A DNA stretch of 64,000 bases, taken from assembly GCA_964196275.1 (NCBI GenBank), contig CAXMSN010000001.1, positions 1-64,000 on the forward strand, given 5' to 3'. This DNA is from UBA5794 sp964196275 (GTDB lineage Bacteria; Actinomycetota; Acidimicrobiia; Spongiisociales; UBA5794). Shown here piece by piece: positions 40,844-49,324 of this stretch. The position numbers and the translations under genes were made by a program. Numbering within the stretch: position 1 is the first letter of the stretch; each line of letters begins with the position of its first letter. The notes below the pieces were generated by a model. That model made no database searches. It saw only the letters and a program-made list of their open reading frames with translations, and had not been told where the DNA came from.

Positions 40844-41980
40844 GTGCTCGGTACGCCTGACCCAGATCTTGCGCTTCGGTTCCTCGATTCTTCTGTCGAC
40901 GGTTCCGAACTGCTTTCAACGGCATCCTCGCTGAGGAATGACGGTCACGGCACGACGATCACGTACTCGAAGAAGGTGTTCGTGCCCATCACGACGATGT
41001 GCAGGGACACGTGCACCTACTGCACCTTCGTGAAGCCTCCCGGAAACGGTGGCGAATATCTTGAGCCCGAGGACGTGCTGGCGATAGTGACGGCCGGGGA
41101 CGAACTCGGCTGCACAGAAGCGCTGTTGACCCTTGGCGACCGACCCGAGGACAAGTGGCCGCAGGCGCGTCAGTTCCTCTCTGACCATGGGGCTGCTTCG
41201 ACGCTCGACTACGTGGTGATGATGTCGGAGTTGATACGGGCCGAGACCGGGCTCTTCCCTCACGCCAATCCGGGGATCATGGACCGCGAGGCGGTCGCAT
41301 CGCTGCGCAAGACCAACGTGTCAATGGGCCTCATGCTTGAGAACATCTCGCACCGGCTTACCGAGCCGGGAATGCCCCATCACAACTGTCCCGACAAGAT
41401 CCCCGCAGTTCGGGTCGAGACGATCCGGGAAGCCGGTCGCCAGAACGTTCCGTTCACAACCGGCATCCTTGTCGGTATCGGAGAGACCGCCGAAGAGATC
41501 GTCGAAAGCCTGTTCGCGCTGAGGGACCTTCAGACGGAGTTCGGGCATCTTCAGGAGTTCATCATCCAGAACTTCAGGGCGAAAGCCGACACCCGGATGC
41601 GCAACGCACCGGAGCCATCCATACCGTTCTTCGTCCGTGTCGTTGCGCTCGCACGATGGATACTCGGAGCCGAGGCGAACCTGCAGGTGCCCCCGAACCT
41701 GACGGACGACTTCGGTGTCTATCTCGATGCGGGAATCAATGACTGGGGCGGTGTGAGCCCCTTGACGATTGACTGGGTCAACCCAGAGGCACCATGGCCG
41801 CAGCTCGAAAGACTCGATGCGGTGACGAGCGCCCATGGGTTCTCATTGCGACCCCGCCTCCCCGTCTACCCCGAGTACCTCACGGCGCAGTGGATCGATG
41901 CCGACCTGTTCGGAGCGGCGTCGGCCGCTGCTACTGAGGACGGCTACGCTGCGACCTCCGAATCTGAGAAGGCCAGATGA
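40844..41980 (+). CDS. cofG: FO synthase subunit CofG (radical SAM)
   Basis: 378 aa from GTG 40844; TACCTT ends 6 nt upstream. The radical-SAM triad is Cys53-x3-Cys57-x2-Cys60 (MCRDTCTYCTF). ETGLFPHANPGIM, MLENISHRL and VPPNLTDDFGVYLDAGINDWGG are CofG-type. With CofH it builds the 5-deazaflavin chromophore FO of coenzyme F420 from a pyrimidine and tyrosine. The stop overlaps cofH by 4 nt. Most actinobacteria carry the fused FbiC instead. Confidence 0.95.
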   Translation: MLGTPDPDLALRFLDSSVDGSELLSTASSLRNDGHGTTITYSKKVFVPITTMCRDTCTYCTFVKPPGNGGEYLEPEDVLAIVTAGDELGCTEALLTLGDRPEDKWPQARQFLSDHGAASTLDYVVMMSELIRAETGLFPHANPGIMDREAVASLRKTNVSMGLMLENISHRLTEPGMPHHNCPDKIPAVRVETIREAGRQNVPFTTGILVGIGETAEEIVESLFALRDLQTEFGHLQEFIIQNFRAKADTRMRNAPEPSIPFFVRVVALARWILGAEANLQVPPNLTDDFGVYLDAGINDWGGVSPLTIDWVNPEAPWPQLERLDAVTSAHGFSLRPRLPVYPEYLTAQWIDADLFGAASAAATEDGYAATSESEKAR

Positions 41981-43848
41981 ACGAGATCACGTTCCTCCAA
42001 CTACGACCAGTCGATGCGGTCAACGAGATCTGGGCTTCGACGCGCCGCAGAGAAGGAACCCTTGTCGCTGAGGTGGAGAGACCGACATCTGAGGATGTTC
42101 TCAGCGCCCAGAAGGGCGGTCTCATCGTGGCGAGCGGGACAGCGGCCGCTGATGCCCCGGCCTACGTCGTGATCCCCGCTGAAGCATCGTTGCTCGCCAA
42201 GCGGAATCTCGCCGGATGGAGGGTCACGGTGCTCGACGAGGGCTCCCGCATGGATGTGCTCGACGCCCTTGCCTTCACGCGAGCGGCGTACCTGAGGACG
42301 AACCGAAGCTCGGTCCTTCAGGCCGCTGGGATGGTCGGCATTCCCGGAGGAAAAGCCGTCGTGTCTGTGTTCGTGGATGACGTAGACGACGCCGTCACCG
42401 CTGTCTCGCACGGTGCAGGTGACCTTCTGCTCAGAGATTGGGACACGGAGCGGATCGGCGAGCTGAGAGAGGCGATCGCCGAGTTCAGACTGGTAGAGCG
42501 CACCGCGTTTCCCTCCACCGTTACGTATGACGAAGCCGCAGCGGAAATGGAGAAGGGTGCATTCAGCGCTTACCTGAATCAGATCGATGGATCCGGGCGG
42601 GCACGTCCCAGAGTCGACTGGGCGCCAGGCAAGGACCTGGATACACCCGACCCAGAGTTCCGGCTTTCGTCCGCATGGAAGGACTCGTCATGGGCCGATG
42701 GCAGGCGTGCTCACTTCGAAGACGCAACGTCCGACGTAGCCGGAATACTCGCCCGTGCCCTTGCGGGAACCGCACCGACGAAGGATGAGGTCGAGGCGCT
42801 CTTCCGAGCACACGGCACCGACGTTGAGGCGATCGCCGACGTCGCAGACACGCTCAGAGAGCAGATCGTCGGGGACGATGTCACCTTCGTCGTGAACAGG
42901 AACATCAACTACACGAACCAGTGCTACTTCAAGTGTGGATTCTGTGCGTTCTCCAAGGGGCCCCGATCGCTGGATCTGAGGGGCGAGCCGTATCTCATGT
43001 CGATCGAAGAAGTGGTCGAGAGGTCGGTCGAGGCTTGGGGGACCGGGGCCACAGAGGTGTGCCTCCAGGGAGGCATCCATCCCGAGTTCACAGGCCACTT
43101 CTATGTCGACCTGGTAACCGCGATCAAAGCCGAACTTCCTGACATCCACATCCATGGCTACACGCCCCTCGAGATCTGGCAAGGCGCCGAAACCGCCGGT
43201 GTCAGCGTGAGGGAGCTCTTGGTCGAGTTGCAGCAGGCGGGTCTCGGGACACTCCCGGGTACGGCAGCTGAGATTCTCGACGACGATGTCCGGCTGACGC
43301 TGTGCCCGGACAAGATCCGCACGAGCCAATGGGCCGAGGTCATGCTCACCGCTCATGACATAGGGCTACGCACCACTTCGACGATCATGTTCGGGCACGT
43401 CGACGGCCCACGGTCGTGGGCGAGCCACATCGAGGTCCTGAGGCGTATCCAGCGCAAAACCGGGGGCTTCACAGAGTTCGTCCCCCTCCCTTTCGTCCAC
43501 ATGGGCTCACCGATCTGGCTGAGGGGTCAGTCTCGGCCCGGCCCCACATGGGATGAGGTCATCCTGATGCACGCGGTGTCGCGCATCGCCTTCATCGGTC
43601 TGATCGACAACATTCAGGCATCGTGGGTCAAGTTGGGCCTCGATGGTGCCGGAGCGCTTCTGCGGTCCGGGTGCAACGACGTCGGTGGAACCCTGATGGA
43701 TGAGTCGATATCGAGAGCTGCAGGTGCGTCCCACGGAACGCAAGTAACCGCCGCCGACTTCCGTGATCTGATCTTCGACCTCGATCGCAACCCGGTCAGA
43801 CGGAACACCACATACGAGCCCATCGAATCCGGTCTCACCATCCAGTAG
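41977..43848 (+). CDS. cofH: FO synthase subunit CofH with about 245-residue N-terminal extension
   Basis: 623 aa. The radical-SAM part begins near residue 300 with NINYTNQCYFKCGFCAF (Cys316, Cys320, Cys323), LQGGIHPEF, GYTPLEI, LPGTAAEILDD and CPDKIRTSQW, all CofH/FbiC C-half motifs. Ordinary CofH has its cysteines near residue 60-70, so about 245 residues are extra. That part (VVIPAEASLLAKRNLAG, VVSVFVDDVDDAVTAVSHGAGDLLL in pieces) has an alternating alpha/beta rhythm that recalls 3-dehydroquinate synthase II, a guess only. Translationally coupled to cofG. Confidence 0.92.
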   Translation: MNEITFLQLRPVDAVNEIWASTRRREGTLVAEVERPTSEDVLSAQKGGLIVASGTAAADAPAYVVIPAEASLLAKRNLAGWRVTVLDEGSRMDVLDALAFTRAAYLRTNRSSVLQAAGMVGIPGGKAVVSVFVDDVDDAVTAVSHGAGDLLLRDWDTERIGELREAIAEFRLVERTAFPSTVTYDEAAAEMEKGAFSAYLNQIDGSGRARPRVDWAPGKDLDTPDPEFRLSSAWKDSSWADGRRAHFEDATSDVAGILARALAGTAPTKDEVEALFRAHGTDVEAIADVADTLREQIVGDDVTFVVNRNINYTNQCYFKCGFCAFSKGPRSLDLRGEPYLMSIEEVVERSVEAWGTGATEVCLQGGIHPEFTGHFYVDLVTAIKAELPDIHIHGYTPLEIWQGAETAGVSVRELLVELQQAGLGTLPGTAAEILDDDVRLTLCPDKIRTSQWAEVMLTAHDIGLRTTSTIMFGHVDGPRSWASHIEVLRRIQRKTGGFTEFVPLPFVHMGSPIWLRGQSRPGPTWDEVILMHAVSRIAFIGLIDNIQASWVKLGLDGAGALLRSGCNDVGGTLMDESISRAAGASHGTQVTAADFRDLIFDLDRNPVRRNTTYEPIESGLTIQ

Positions 43849-43922
43849 TCGGTGCGCGAGATCGCGTGCACCAACCCCTCGGAACCCGTGAACGTCGGTG
43901 CGAATGCCGGTAGCCTTGTCGC

Positions 43923-44516
43923 ATGGCGACCAGACAGACGTCGGATGATGTGCGCGATGCGATGTTCGATGCTGCGCGGGACCTGATCGCGCAGATCGGT
44001 TACAGCGAAATGTCTCACGCCGATATCACCGCCGCCGTCGGCATGGGGCGCACGACCTTCTATGAACATTTCGCCTCCAAGGAGGATCTCCTGGTGGCGA
44101 TGGTCAATCGAGATCTCCCCGAGGTGACGGTCGAGATCGTCGAGGCGGTCCCAGCCGATCTGCCACCGGACGAACGCCTCGCTCAGCTTGCCATGCGGAT
44201 GGTTCAGTTCGTTGGCACGGACCACATGGGTCTCATCCTGCACACGGAGGTACCGCGCCTCTCCCCGGAGGCGCAGAAGGCGATCTCGGAGGCCCATGAG
44301 GGCCTTGCATCAGAATTCGCGAACGTCTACCGGGCGGGCGTCGTGTCTGGCGTGTTCAGGCGATATCCACCACGCCTTGCCGGCCGGATGATCGAGCAGA
44401 TGATCATGACCGGGGGCCAGGTCGTGATGGACTCCGATGACCCTGTCGGTCAGGTCGATTCGATCGCCCAAGACACAGCCTCGCTCCTCGTGGCGGCTTT
44501 CAGGGCTGGCGCCTGA
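43923..44516 (+). CDS. TetR-family transcriptional regulator
   Basis: 197 aa. An N-terminal helix-turn-helix (SHADITAAVGMGRTTFYEHFASKEDLLVAM, about residues 30-60) is typical of TetR; the C-terminal ligand domain is variable. TAGCCT ends 6 nt before the ATG (leaderless). It lies 75 nt after cofH and 22 nt before trmD, so trmD may be read through from its promoter. Candidate controller of the MFS gene or of cofGH; the target is unproven. Confidence 0.9.
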   Translation: MATRQTSDDVRDAMFDAARDLIAQIGYSEMSHADITAAVGMGRTTFYEHFASKEDLLVAMVNRDLPEVTVEIVEAVPADLPPDERLAQLAMRMVQFVGTDHMGLILHTEVPRLSPEAQKAISEAHEGLASEFANVYRAGVVSGVFRRYPPRLAGRMIEQMIMTGGQVVMDSDDPVGQVDSIAQDTASLLVAAFRAGA

Positions 44517-44537
44517 CACCCGAGATGAAGACCTGAG

Positions 44538-45206
44538 ATGAAGTTCCACGTCGTCACACTGTTCGAGGAGTTCTTCGGGTCGCCTCTTGCCACGTCTCTG
44601 GTCGGCAAAGCGATCGAAGAGGGTCTCATCGAGATCGAGTTCCACGACCCACGCGACCATGGCAAAGGTGTGCACCGTCAGGTCGATGATGCACCGTTCG
44701 GTGGGGGCGCTGGGATGGTGATGACGGTCGAGCCACTGGCGAAAATGCTGGAGCCTCTTGCAGATACACACAGGGTTCTGCTGACACCGGCTGGAGCGCC
44801 GCTGACGCAGTCTCACCTCGATCGATTCGCCGAGATCGAGGAACTCACTCTTGTCTGCGGCCGGTACGAGGGCATCGATGAGCGAGTGGTCGAGCACTTC
44901 ATCGATGAGGAGGTGTCGCTCGGAGACTTCGTCCTCCTTGGGGGAGAGGCCGCGGCAGCCGTGATCATCGAGGGCACCGGAAGGCTGCTACCAGGCGTCA
45001 TAGGAAATCCTGCATCATCCGAGTCCGAGTCCTTCCGAGGAGATGGTCTCCTTGAGGAACCCCAGTACACGAGACCCGCTGACTTTCGAGGATGGAAGGT
45101 TCCCGAGGTCCTACTCAGTGGGGATCACGGGAAGATCGCAGAGTGGCGAAGGCAACAGCGGGCGCACCGTACGGCGGAGCGGCGACCGGATCTCCTCGAC
45201 GAGTAG
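44538..45206 (+). CDS. trmD: tRNA (guanine37-N1)-methyltransferase
   Basis: 222 aa SPOUT enzyme. MKFHVVTLFEEFF, the PFGGGAGMVM loop, the CGRYEGIDERV knot region and SLGDFVLLGGEAAA are diagnostic. It makes m1G37 next to the anticodon, needed to prevent frameshifting. rplS follows after 66 nt as usual; the normal upstream partner rimM is displaced. Confidence 0.95.
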   Translation: MKFHVVTLFEEFFGSPLATSLVGKAIEEGLIEIEFHDPRDHGKGVHRQVDDAPFGGGAGMVMTVEPLAKMLEPLADTHRVLLTPAGAPLTQSHLDRFAEIEELTLVCGRYEGIDERVVEHFIDEEVSLGDFVLLGGEAAAAVIIEGTGRLLPGVIGNPASSESESFRGDGLLEEPQYTRPADFRGWKVPEVLLSGDHGKIAEWRRQQRAHRTAERRPDLLDE

Positions 45207-45229
45207 GGCTGATACGGTCGGCGTGCGTA

Positions 45230-45235
45230 TAGAAT
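45230..45235 (+). promoter_or_regulatory. Possible -10 element for rplS
   Basis: TAGAAT between trmD and rplS. No good -35 sequence at the right distance. TCGGAGGA lies 4-5 nt before the GTG start. Confidence 0.3.
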
Positions 45236-45272
45236 CCCGTCCCTACCTCACCCTTTCATTTCGGAGGACCCC

Positions 45273-45620
45273 GTGAATACGATCGAGCAGATCGAGAATG
45301 CGCAACTGCGCGATGACATCCCGGACTTCGGTCCTGGTGACACCGTCGTTGTGAACGTGCGAGTCATTGAAGCCGGCCGCGAGCGCGTCCAGGCTTTCGA
45401 AGGTGTCGTGATCGCCAGGAGCGGCGGTTCGGGCGCCCGAGCGACCTTCACGGTGCGCAAGATCAGCTTCGGAGTCGGCGTCGAGCGCATCTTTCCCCTT
45501 CACGCTCCCATCGTTCAATCGATCGAAGTTACGAGGCGGGGCGACGTGCGTAGAGCCAAGCTCTACTACCTGCGTGACCGCATCGGCAAGGCGACCCGTA
45601 TCAAGGAAAAGCGCGACTAG
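45273..45620 (+). CDS. rplS: 50S ribosomal protein L19
   Basis: 115 aa from GTG 45273 with a strong GGAGGA site. DIPDFGPGDTVVVNVRVIE, ERVQAFEGVVIAR, GVGVERIFPLHAP and AKLYYLRDRIGKATRIKEK are conserved L19 blocks. The protein sits at the 30S-50S interface. A terminator-like hairpin follows. Confidence 0.95.
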   Translation: MNTIEQIENAQLRDDIPDFGPGDTVVVNVRVIEAGRERVQAFEGVVIARSGGSGARATFTVRKISFGVGVERIFPLHAPIVQSIEVTRRGDVRRAKLYYLRDRIGKATRIKEKRD

Positions 45621-45649
45621 TCGTCGATGCGCATCGTCAGACTCGTGAC

Positions 45650-45673
45650 ACCGGCCTGTGCGAACGGGCCGGT
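45650..45673 (+). terminator. Terminator-like hairpin after rplS
   Basis: ACCGGCC (45650-45656) pairs with GGCCGGT (45667-45673), 10-nt loop, then TTTG. It ends 10 nt before the next start codon. Confidence 0.5.
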
Positions 45674-45682
45674 TTGTCGTTG

Positions 45683-46348
45683 ATGGACCTCGCAACGCTC
45701 CACGAAGAGGTTGAGATGCTTGCCTTTCGTGAACGGGTCTTCGCCGATCTGTCCGAGAGGAATGGCCCGCCGCCCCTATGGATGCGCCAGCCGACGTTCG
45801 AGACAGTCACGAGGCTCATCCTGGAGCAGCAGGTCTCCCTGGCGTCGGCCAACGCCGCGTATCGTCGCCTCGACGACCGTCTCGGAACCGTCGAACCAGC
45901 GGGATTCCTGTCTTTGACCGATAGTGAACTCAAATCGGTCGGGTTCTCGCGTCAGAAGACAAGCTACGTGCGAGGCGTCGCAGACCTTATATGTACGGGT
46001 GGTCTCGACCTCGCAGCGATAGCAGAGCTTGAAGATGACGATGCGGAATCGCAGTTGTTGCGGATTCGCGGAATCGGTAAGTGGACCGCGGCGTGTTTCC
46101 TTCTCTTTGCCAAAGGGTCGCCAGACATCTGGCCATCCGGCGACCGCGCTCTCTACGTGTCTATGGCATCAGTATTCAACCTCGGTGCGGTACCGGACAA
46201 GGAGACCGCCGACGGAATGGCTCAATCGTGGGCCCCGCACCGCTCGACTGCGGCCCGAATGCTGTGGTACGACTACCTCGGCGGGAGGGAATACGTTCCT
46301 TCAGACACCTCTGGATTTGCCGAAGGCACCGGTATGGTTCCTACGTGA
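45683..46348 (+). CDS. AlkA-like DNA-3-methyladenine glycosylase (HhH-GPD)
   Basis: 221 aa from ATG 45683. The helix-hairpin-helix LLRIRGIGKWTAACFLLFA and the catalytic aspartate in PSGDRAL follow the AlkA/MpgII pattern, without the extra N-terminal domain of E. coli AlkA. It removes alkylated purines in base excision repair. No Fe-S cysteines. The stop overlaps the lepB GTG (GTGA). Confidence 0.87.
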   Translation: MDLATLHEEVEMLAFRERVFADLSERNGPPPLWMRQPTFETVTRLILEQQVSLASANAAYRRLDDRLGTVEPAGFLSLTDSELKSVGFSRQKTSYVRGVADLICTGGLDLAAIAELEDDDAESQLLRIRGIGKWTAACFLLFAKGSPDIWPSGDRALYVSMASVFNLGAVPDKETADGMAQSWAPHRSTAARMLWYDYLGGREYVPSDTSGFAEGTGMVPT

Positions 46349-47133
46349 CTGATGACTCAAAGGATGACGCGGCGATGCCTCCAGAGGCGGCGGACTGGTA
46401 TCTCACCGTCTATCAGACCGATGGAGAGAGTGCCACGGATGACGACGCCGACATCGTCGGATCTGGTGATGAATCCGAGCCTACTGATGAGGCAGATGCG
46501 CAGACCGAGGCCGAAGAGAAGAAGCGTTCCATGCCTTTCTGGATGGAACTTCCGATCCTCATCGGTGTCGCTCTCATCGTCGCCGTCATCATCAAGACGT
46601 TTCTCTTCCAGGCATTCTTCATCCCCTCAGGCTCGATGAAGGAGACGCTGCAGATCGACGACCGTGTCCTCGTGAGCAAGGTCTCGTATACCTTCGGCGA
46701 GCTGGCGTATGGCGACGTGATCGTGTTCGACGATCCACGCGGTGGATTCGAGTCAGCCACCGACGGCGTGGGAGAGCGCGCCATCAGGAACCTTCTGGAG
46801 TCGATTGGCCTGGCGACACCTGAGTCAGAGTTCATCAAGCGTGTGGTCGCCCTACCGGGCGACACGGTTGAGTTGGTGATGAACCAACTCCTCATCAACG
46901 GCGTGCCGGTCGACGAGCCGTACCTGGCCGCCGATGCTGTTCCTCCGTCCACGTGCGCCTCGGGAGGCCATGACTACGGACCTCAGCTCATTCCAGAGGG
47001 TCACGTGATGGTCATGGGGGACAACAGATGTCACTCAAGCGACGGCCGGAGGTTCGGCCCGGTACCCGAAAATGCGATTGTCGGCAAGGCATTCATCATC
47101 ATTTGGCCGCCGGGTCGCTGGTCCGGCTTGTAA
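46345..47133 (+). CDS. lepB: Signal peptidase I
   Basis: 262 aa from GTG 46345. An acidic cytoplasmic region of about 60 residues, one transmembrane helix (about 69-92), then the Ser/Lys dyad: Ser97 in IPSGSMKETL and Lys165 in FIKRVVALPGD; the GDNRCHSSDGR box D/E is also present. It cleaves signal peptides on the outer face of the membrane. Overlap with the glycosylase gene suggests co-expression. rplS-lepB linkage is common in actinobacteria. Confidence 0.95.
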   Translation: MTDDSKDDAAMPPEAADWYLTVYQTDGESATDDDADIVGSGDESEPTDEADAQTEAEEKKRSMPFWMELPILIGVALIVAVIIKTFLFQAFFIPSGSMKETLQIDDRVLVSKVSYTFGELAYGDVIVFDDPRGGFESATDGVGERAIRNLLESIGLATPESEFIKRVVALPGDTVELVMNQLLINGVPVDEPYLAADAVPPSTCASGGHDYGPQLIPEGHVMVMGDNRCHSSDGRRFGPVPENAIVGKAFIIIWPPGRWSGL

Positions 47134-47162
47134 GTCAATACTTGTGTCTAGATTGTTGAACC

Positions 47163-47459
47163 ATGAGTGACGAAGATCTTGAGCGGTACGAATCCGACGT
47201 CGAACTGAAGATCTACCGCGAGTACCGCGACGTGCTCTCGATGTTCAAGTACGTCGTCGAGACCGAGCGCCGGTTCTATCTCGCCAACAATGTTGATGTC
47301 CAGACGAAGCAGTCAGGTGAGGCGACCTACTTCGAGATCAATCTCGAAGACGCCTGGGTGTGGGACATGTACCGGCCTGCGCGTTTCGTTCGGTCGGTGA
47401 GGGTCATGACCTTCCGCGACGTCAATATCGAAGAGATCGACAAGAGCCCAACCTCCTAG
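47163..47459 (+). CDS. DUF2469 family protein
   Basis: 98 aa, highly conserved across actinobacteria (Rv2901c-like): MSDEDLERYESDVELKIYRE, FKYVVETERRFYLAN, AWVWDMYRPARFV. It has many acidic and aromatic residues and no known catalytic motif. In mycobacteria it lies in the same lepB/yraN/comM/dprA cluster. Function unknown. TAGATT ends 8 nt before the ATG. Confidence 0.92.
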   Translation: MSDEDLERYESDVELKIYREYRDVLSMFKYVVETERRFYLANNVDVQTKQSGEATYFEINLEDAWVWDMYRPARFVRSVRVMTFRDVNIEEIDKSPTS

Positions 47460-47491
47460 TCGTCGCAGCGCCTCTCAGATACTGTCGAACT

Positions 47492-47830
47492 GTGTCTCGA
47501 CGTCCAACTCGCTCAGAAGTCGGAAGACTTGGCGAACAGATCGCCGCAACGTTCCTTGTGGGCCGCGGGTACCGCATCGAGGCGACGAACGTTGCAAGCA
47601 GTGGCGGAGAGATCGACATCATCGCATTTGGTGAGGATGGGCGTATCGCCCTTGAGGTCAAGACAACGACCGACGGTGTTGACCCGACGGAAGCCATAGA
47701 TCACAGGAAACTCGAAGCGCTTGAGAGGGCGATAGCGGGCCTCCCGGTGGCGGTTCAGAGACTCGATGTGATCGCGGTCAGGATCTCCGCGAGGGGAGCG
47801 GGGGTACGTTGGCTACGAGACGTCAGCTGA
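47492..47830 (+). CDS. yraN: UPF0102 nuclease-like protein YraN
   Basis: 112 aa from GTG 47492 (TACTGT 6 nt upstream). GRLGEQIAATFLVGRGYRIEATN, GEIDIIAFGEDGRIALEVKT is the Holliday-junction-resolvase-like fold with D-(E)-x-K residues. Usually next to comM and dprA, as here with three genes between. Predicted nuclease, role unproven. Confidence 0.9.
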   Translation: MSRRPTRSEVGRLGEQIAATFLVGRGYRIEATNVASSGGEIDIIAFGEDGRIALEVKTTTDGVDPTEAIDHRKLEALERAIAGLPVAVQRLDVIAVRISARGAGVRWLRDVS

Positions 47831-48067
47831 TCGGTGGTAGCCGAGACGCCTGCGCTCCTTGAACCAGCACCCACGGTGCCAATGTCGACGTAGGTCCGGT
47901 GCGTCCTGAGGAACCACAACGATGTGACCAACTCCGGGGTCGATGATCGATTCACATCCTGGACAGATGTACGACTTGCGCGCTTGATACGGCTGGATCG
48001 GATGAACCATCTCATCCTCGTTCCCCGACAGTGGGGGCATCGCGTACGCATTCGAATCGTTGCTCAT
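47813..48067 (-). CDS. Small zinc-binding actinobacterial protein
   Basis: 84 aa from ATG 48067. A CPGC pair (YICPGCESIIDPG) and HWHRGCW near the end make a likely zinc site (C-x2-C ... H-x-H-x2-C). Pattern known from short conserved actinobacterial proteins often mislabelled ATP/GTP-binding. Its end overlaps the yraN end by 18 nt on the opposite strand. Function unknown. Confidence 0.75.
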   Translation of the reverse strand: MSNDSNAYAMPPLSGNEDEMVHPIQPYQARKSYICPGCESIIDPGVGHIVVVPQDAPDLRRHWHRGCWFKERRRLGYHRSADVS

Positions 48068-48141
48068 GCCGCGATGGTACGGCTCCAGACGCGAAATTTC
48101 GGTGTTCAGGATGCCGTGGCAGACACCGGTAGTGTGGAGCC

Positions 48142-48921
48142 GTGATCGAATTCGTTTCCACCGAAGATCGTGGTGCGGTCCGATGGTTGACGATGTCGAA
48201 CCCGGGCCGCATGAACGCGGTGCCACAGGATGGCTGGACGCAGCTTGCGGACGCCTTTTCGGCGTTCCAATCGTCGGACGCAAGAGCACTCGTGATCACC
48301 GGAGCCGATGGAGACTTCTGCTCGGGCGCCGACATGAACAAGGAAGCCGTATCGGTTCCGAGTGCTGCCGACAATGCCGCCCGCATGCGGGTCACCAACT
48401 CTGCGGCGATCGGACTTCATCGGCTGACGAAACCGACGATCGCCGCTGTCGACGGTGTCGCGGTCGGGGCGGGCATGAACCTTGCCATCGGTTGTGACAT
48501 CGTCATCGCTTCAGAATCCGCTCGCTTTGCGGAGATCTTCGTGAAGCGGGGCCTCACCATCGATTTCGGCGGAACCTGGCTGTTACCAAGACTCGTCGGA
48601 CTGGCTCGTGCCAGAGAGCTGGCCTTGACCGGGAGAGTGATCGACGCTGACGAGGCGCTGACGATAGGTCTTGTGACATCAGTCGTCCCGGCGAATGAGC
48701 TCAGTCGAACCGCCTCTGATGTGGCGGATCAGTTGGCTGCAGGTCCACCGTTGGCACAATCGATGGTCAAGCGAGGTCTTGACCGGTCATCGACGTTCAC
48801 GTTCGAACAGGCGCTTTCGTTCGAGGAGCAGGCACAGGCGATACTGCTCGCTTCAGAAGATCTTGCCGAGGGCGCCGAGGCCTTCGTCGAGAAGCGGCCG
48901 CCCCAGTTCAGAGGTCGATAG
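48142..48921 (+). CDS. Enoyl-CoA hydratase/isomerase family protein
   Basis: 259 aa from GTG 48142 (TAGTGT 6 nt upstream, leaderless). Crotonase fold: GDFCSGADMN and GVAVGAGMNLAIGCDIVIAS form the oxyanion hole, and EIFVKRGLTIDFGGTWLL holds a position where hydratases often have the second Glu, here Asp, so isomerase or other crotonase activity is possible. Acts on acyl-CoA in the cytoplasm. Ends near the convergent small membrane gene (overlap 14 nt). Confidence 0.88.
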   Translation: MIEFVSTEDRGAVRWLTMSNPGRMNAVPQDGWTQLADAFSAFQSSDARALVITGADGDFCSGADMNKEAVSVPSAADNAARMRVTNSAAIGLHRLTKPTIAAVDGVAVGAGMNLAIGCDIVIASESARFAEIFVKRGLTIDFGGTWLLPRLVGLARARELALTGRVIDADEALTIGLVTSVVPANELSRTASDVADQLAAGPPLAQSMVKRGLDRSSTFTFEQALSFEEQAQAILLASEDLAEGAEAFVEKRPPQFRGR

Positions 48922-49177
48922 CGGTGGCCGGTTCTTCACCGTCGCCACTCTCCGCCTGATCAGCCCGTGATTTCTCGCCGGTCTTCTCCTCGGTGACATG
49001 TTCGATCGAAGGCTGATAGATCTCCTCGACGAGACCAAGGGACGATGGACGAGGCCGGTCCTTGGTCCGGTAGTACACCCATCCACGACGCTCCATCCAT
49101 GAGAGTACGAGGTGCACGGTCAAGGCAGCGCATGTCAGCGCGATCAGTACGGCGATGATGGCGAGGATTTGATTCAC
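48908..49177 (-). CDS. Small single-span membrane protein
   Basis: 89 aa from GTG 49177. One hydrophobic helix (about residues 4-26), a basic/aromatic patch (WMERRGWVYYRTKDRPR) and an acidic tail. Overlaps the 3' end of the hydratase gene. Not recognised. The overall shape (helix, then basic patch, then acidic tail) is credible for a real gene, but there is no homology support. Confidence 0.55.
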   Translation of the reverse strand: MNQILAIIAVLIALTCAALTVHLVLSWMERRGWVYYRTKDRPRPSSLGLVEEIYQPSIEHVTEEKTGEKSRADQAESGDGEEPATAIDL

Positions 49178-49324
49178 AGGTTCAGATTCTCACAGAAATA
49201 TTGACTTGTGCCGATCACAGCGCTTGCGATGGCTGAACCGCGCAACGTCCAGAGTGCTGCTCATCACGCGGCGTAGTCCGCAGCCCGATCGTGACCTGTC
49301 ATAGTGGTGGTATACGTTCGGGGT

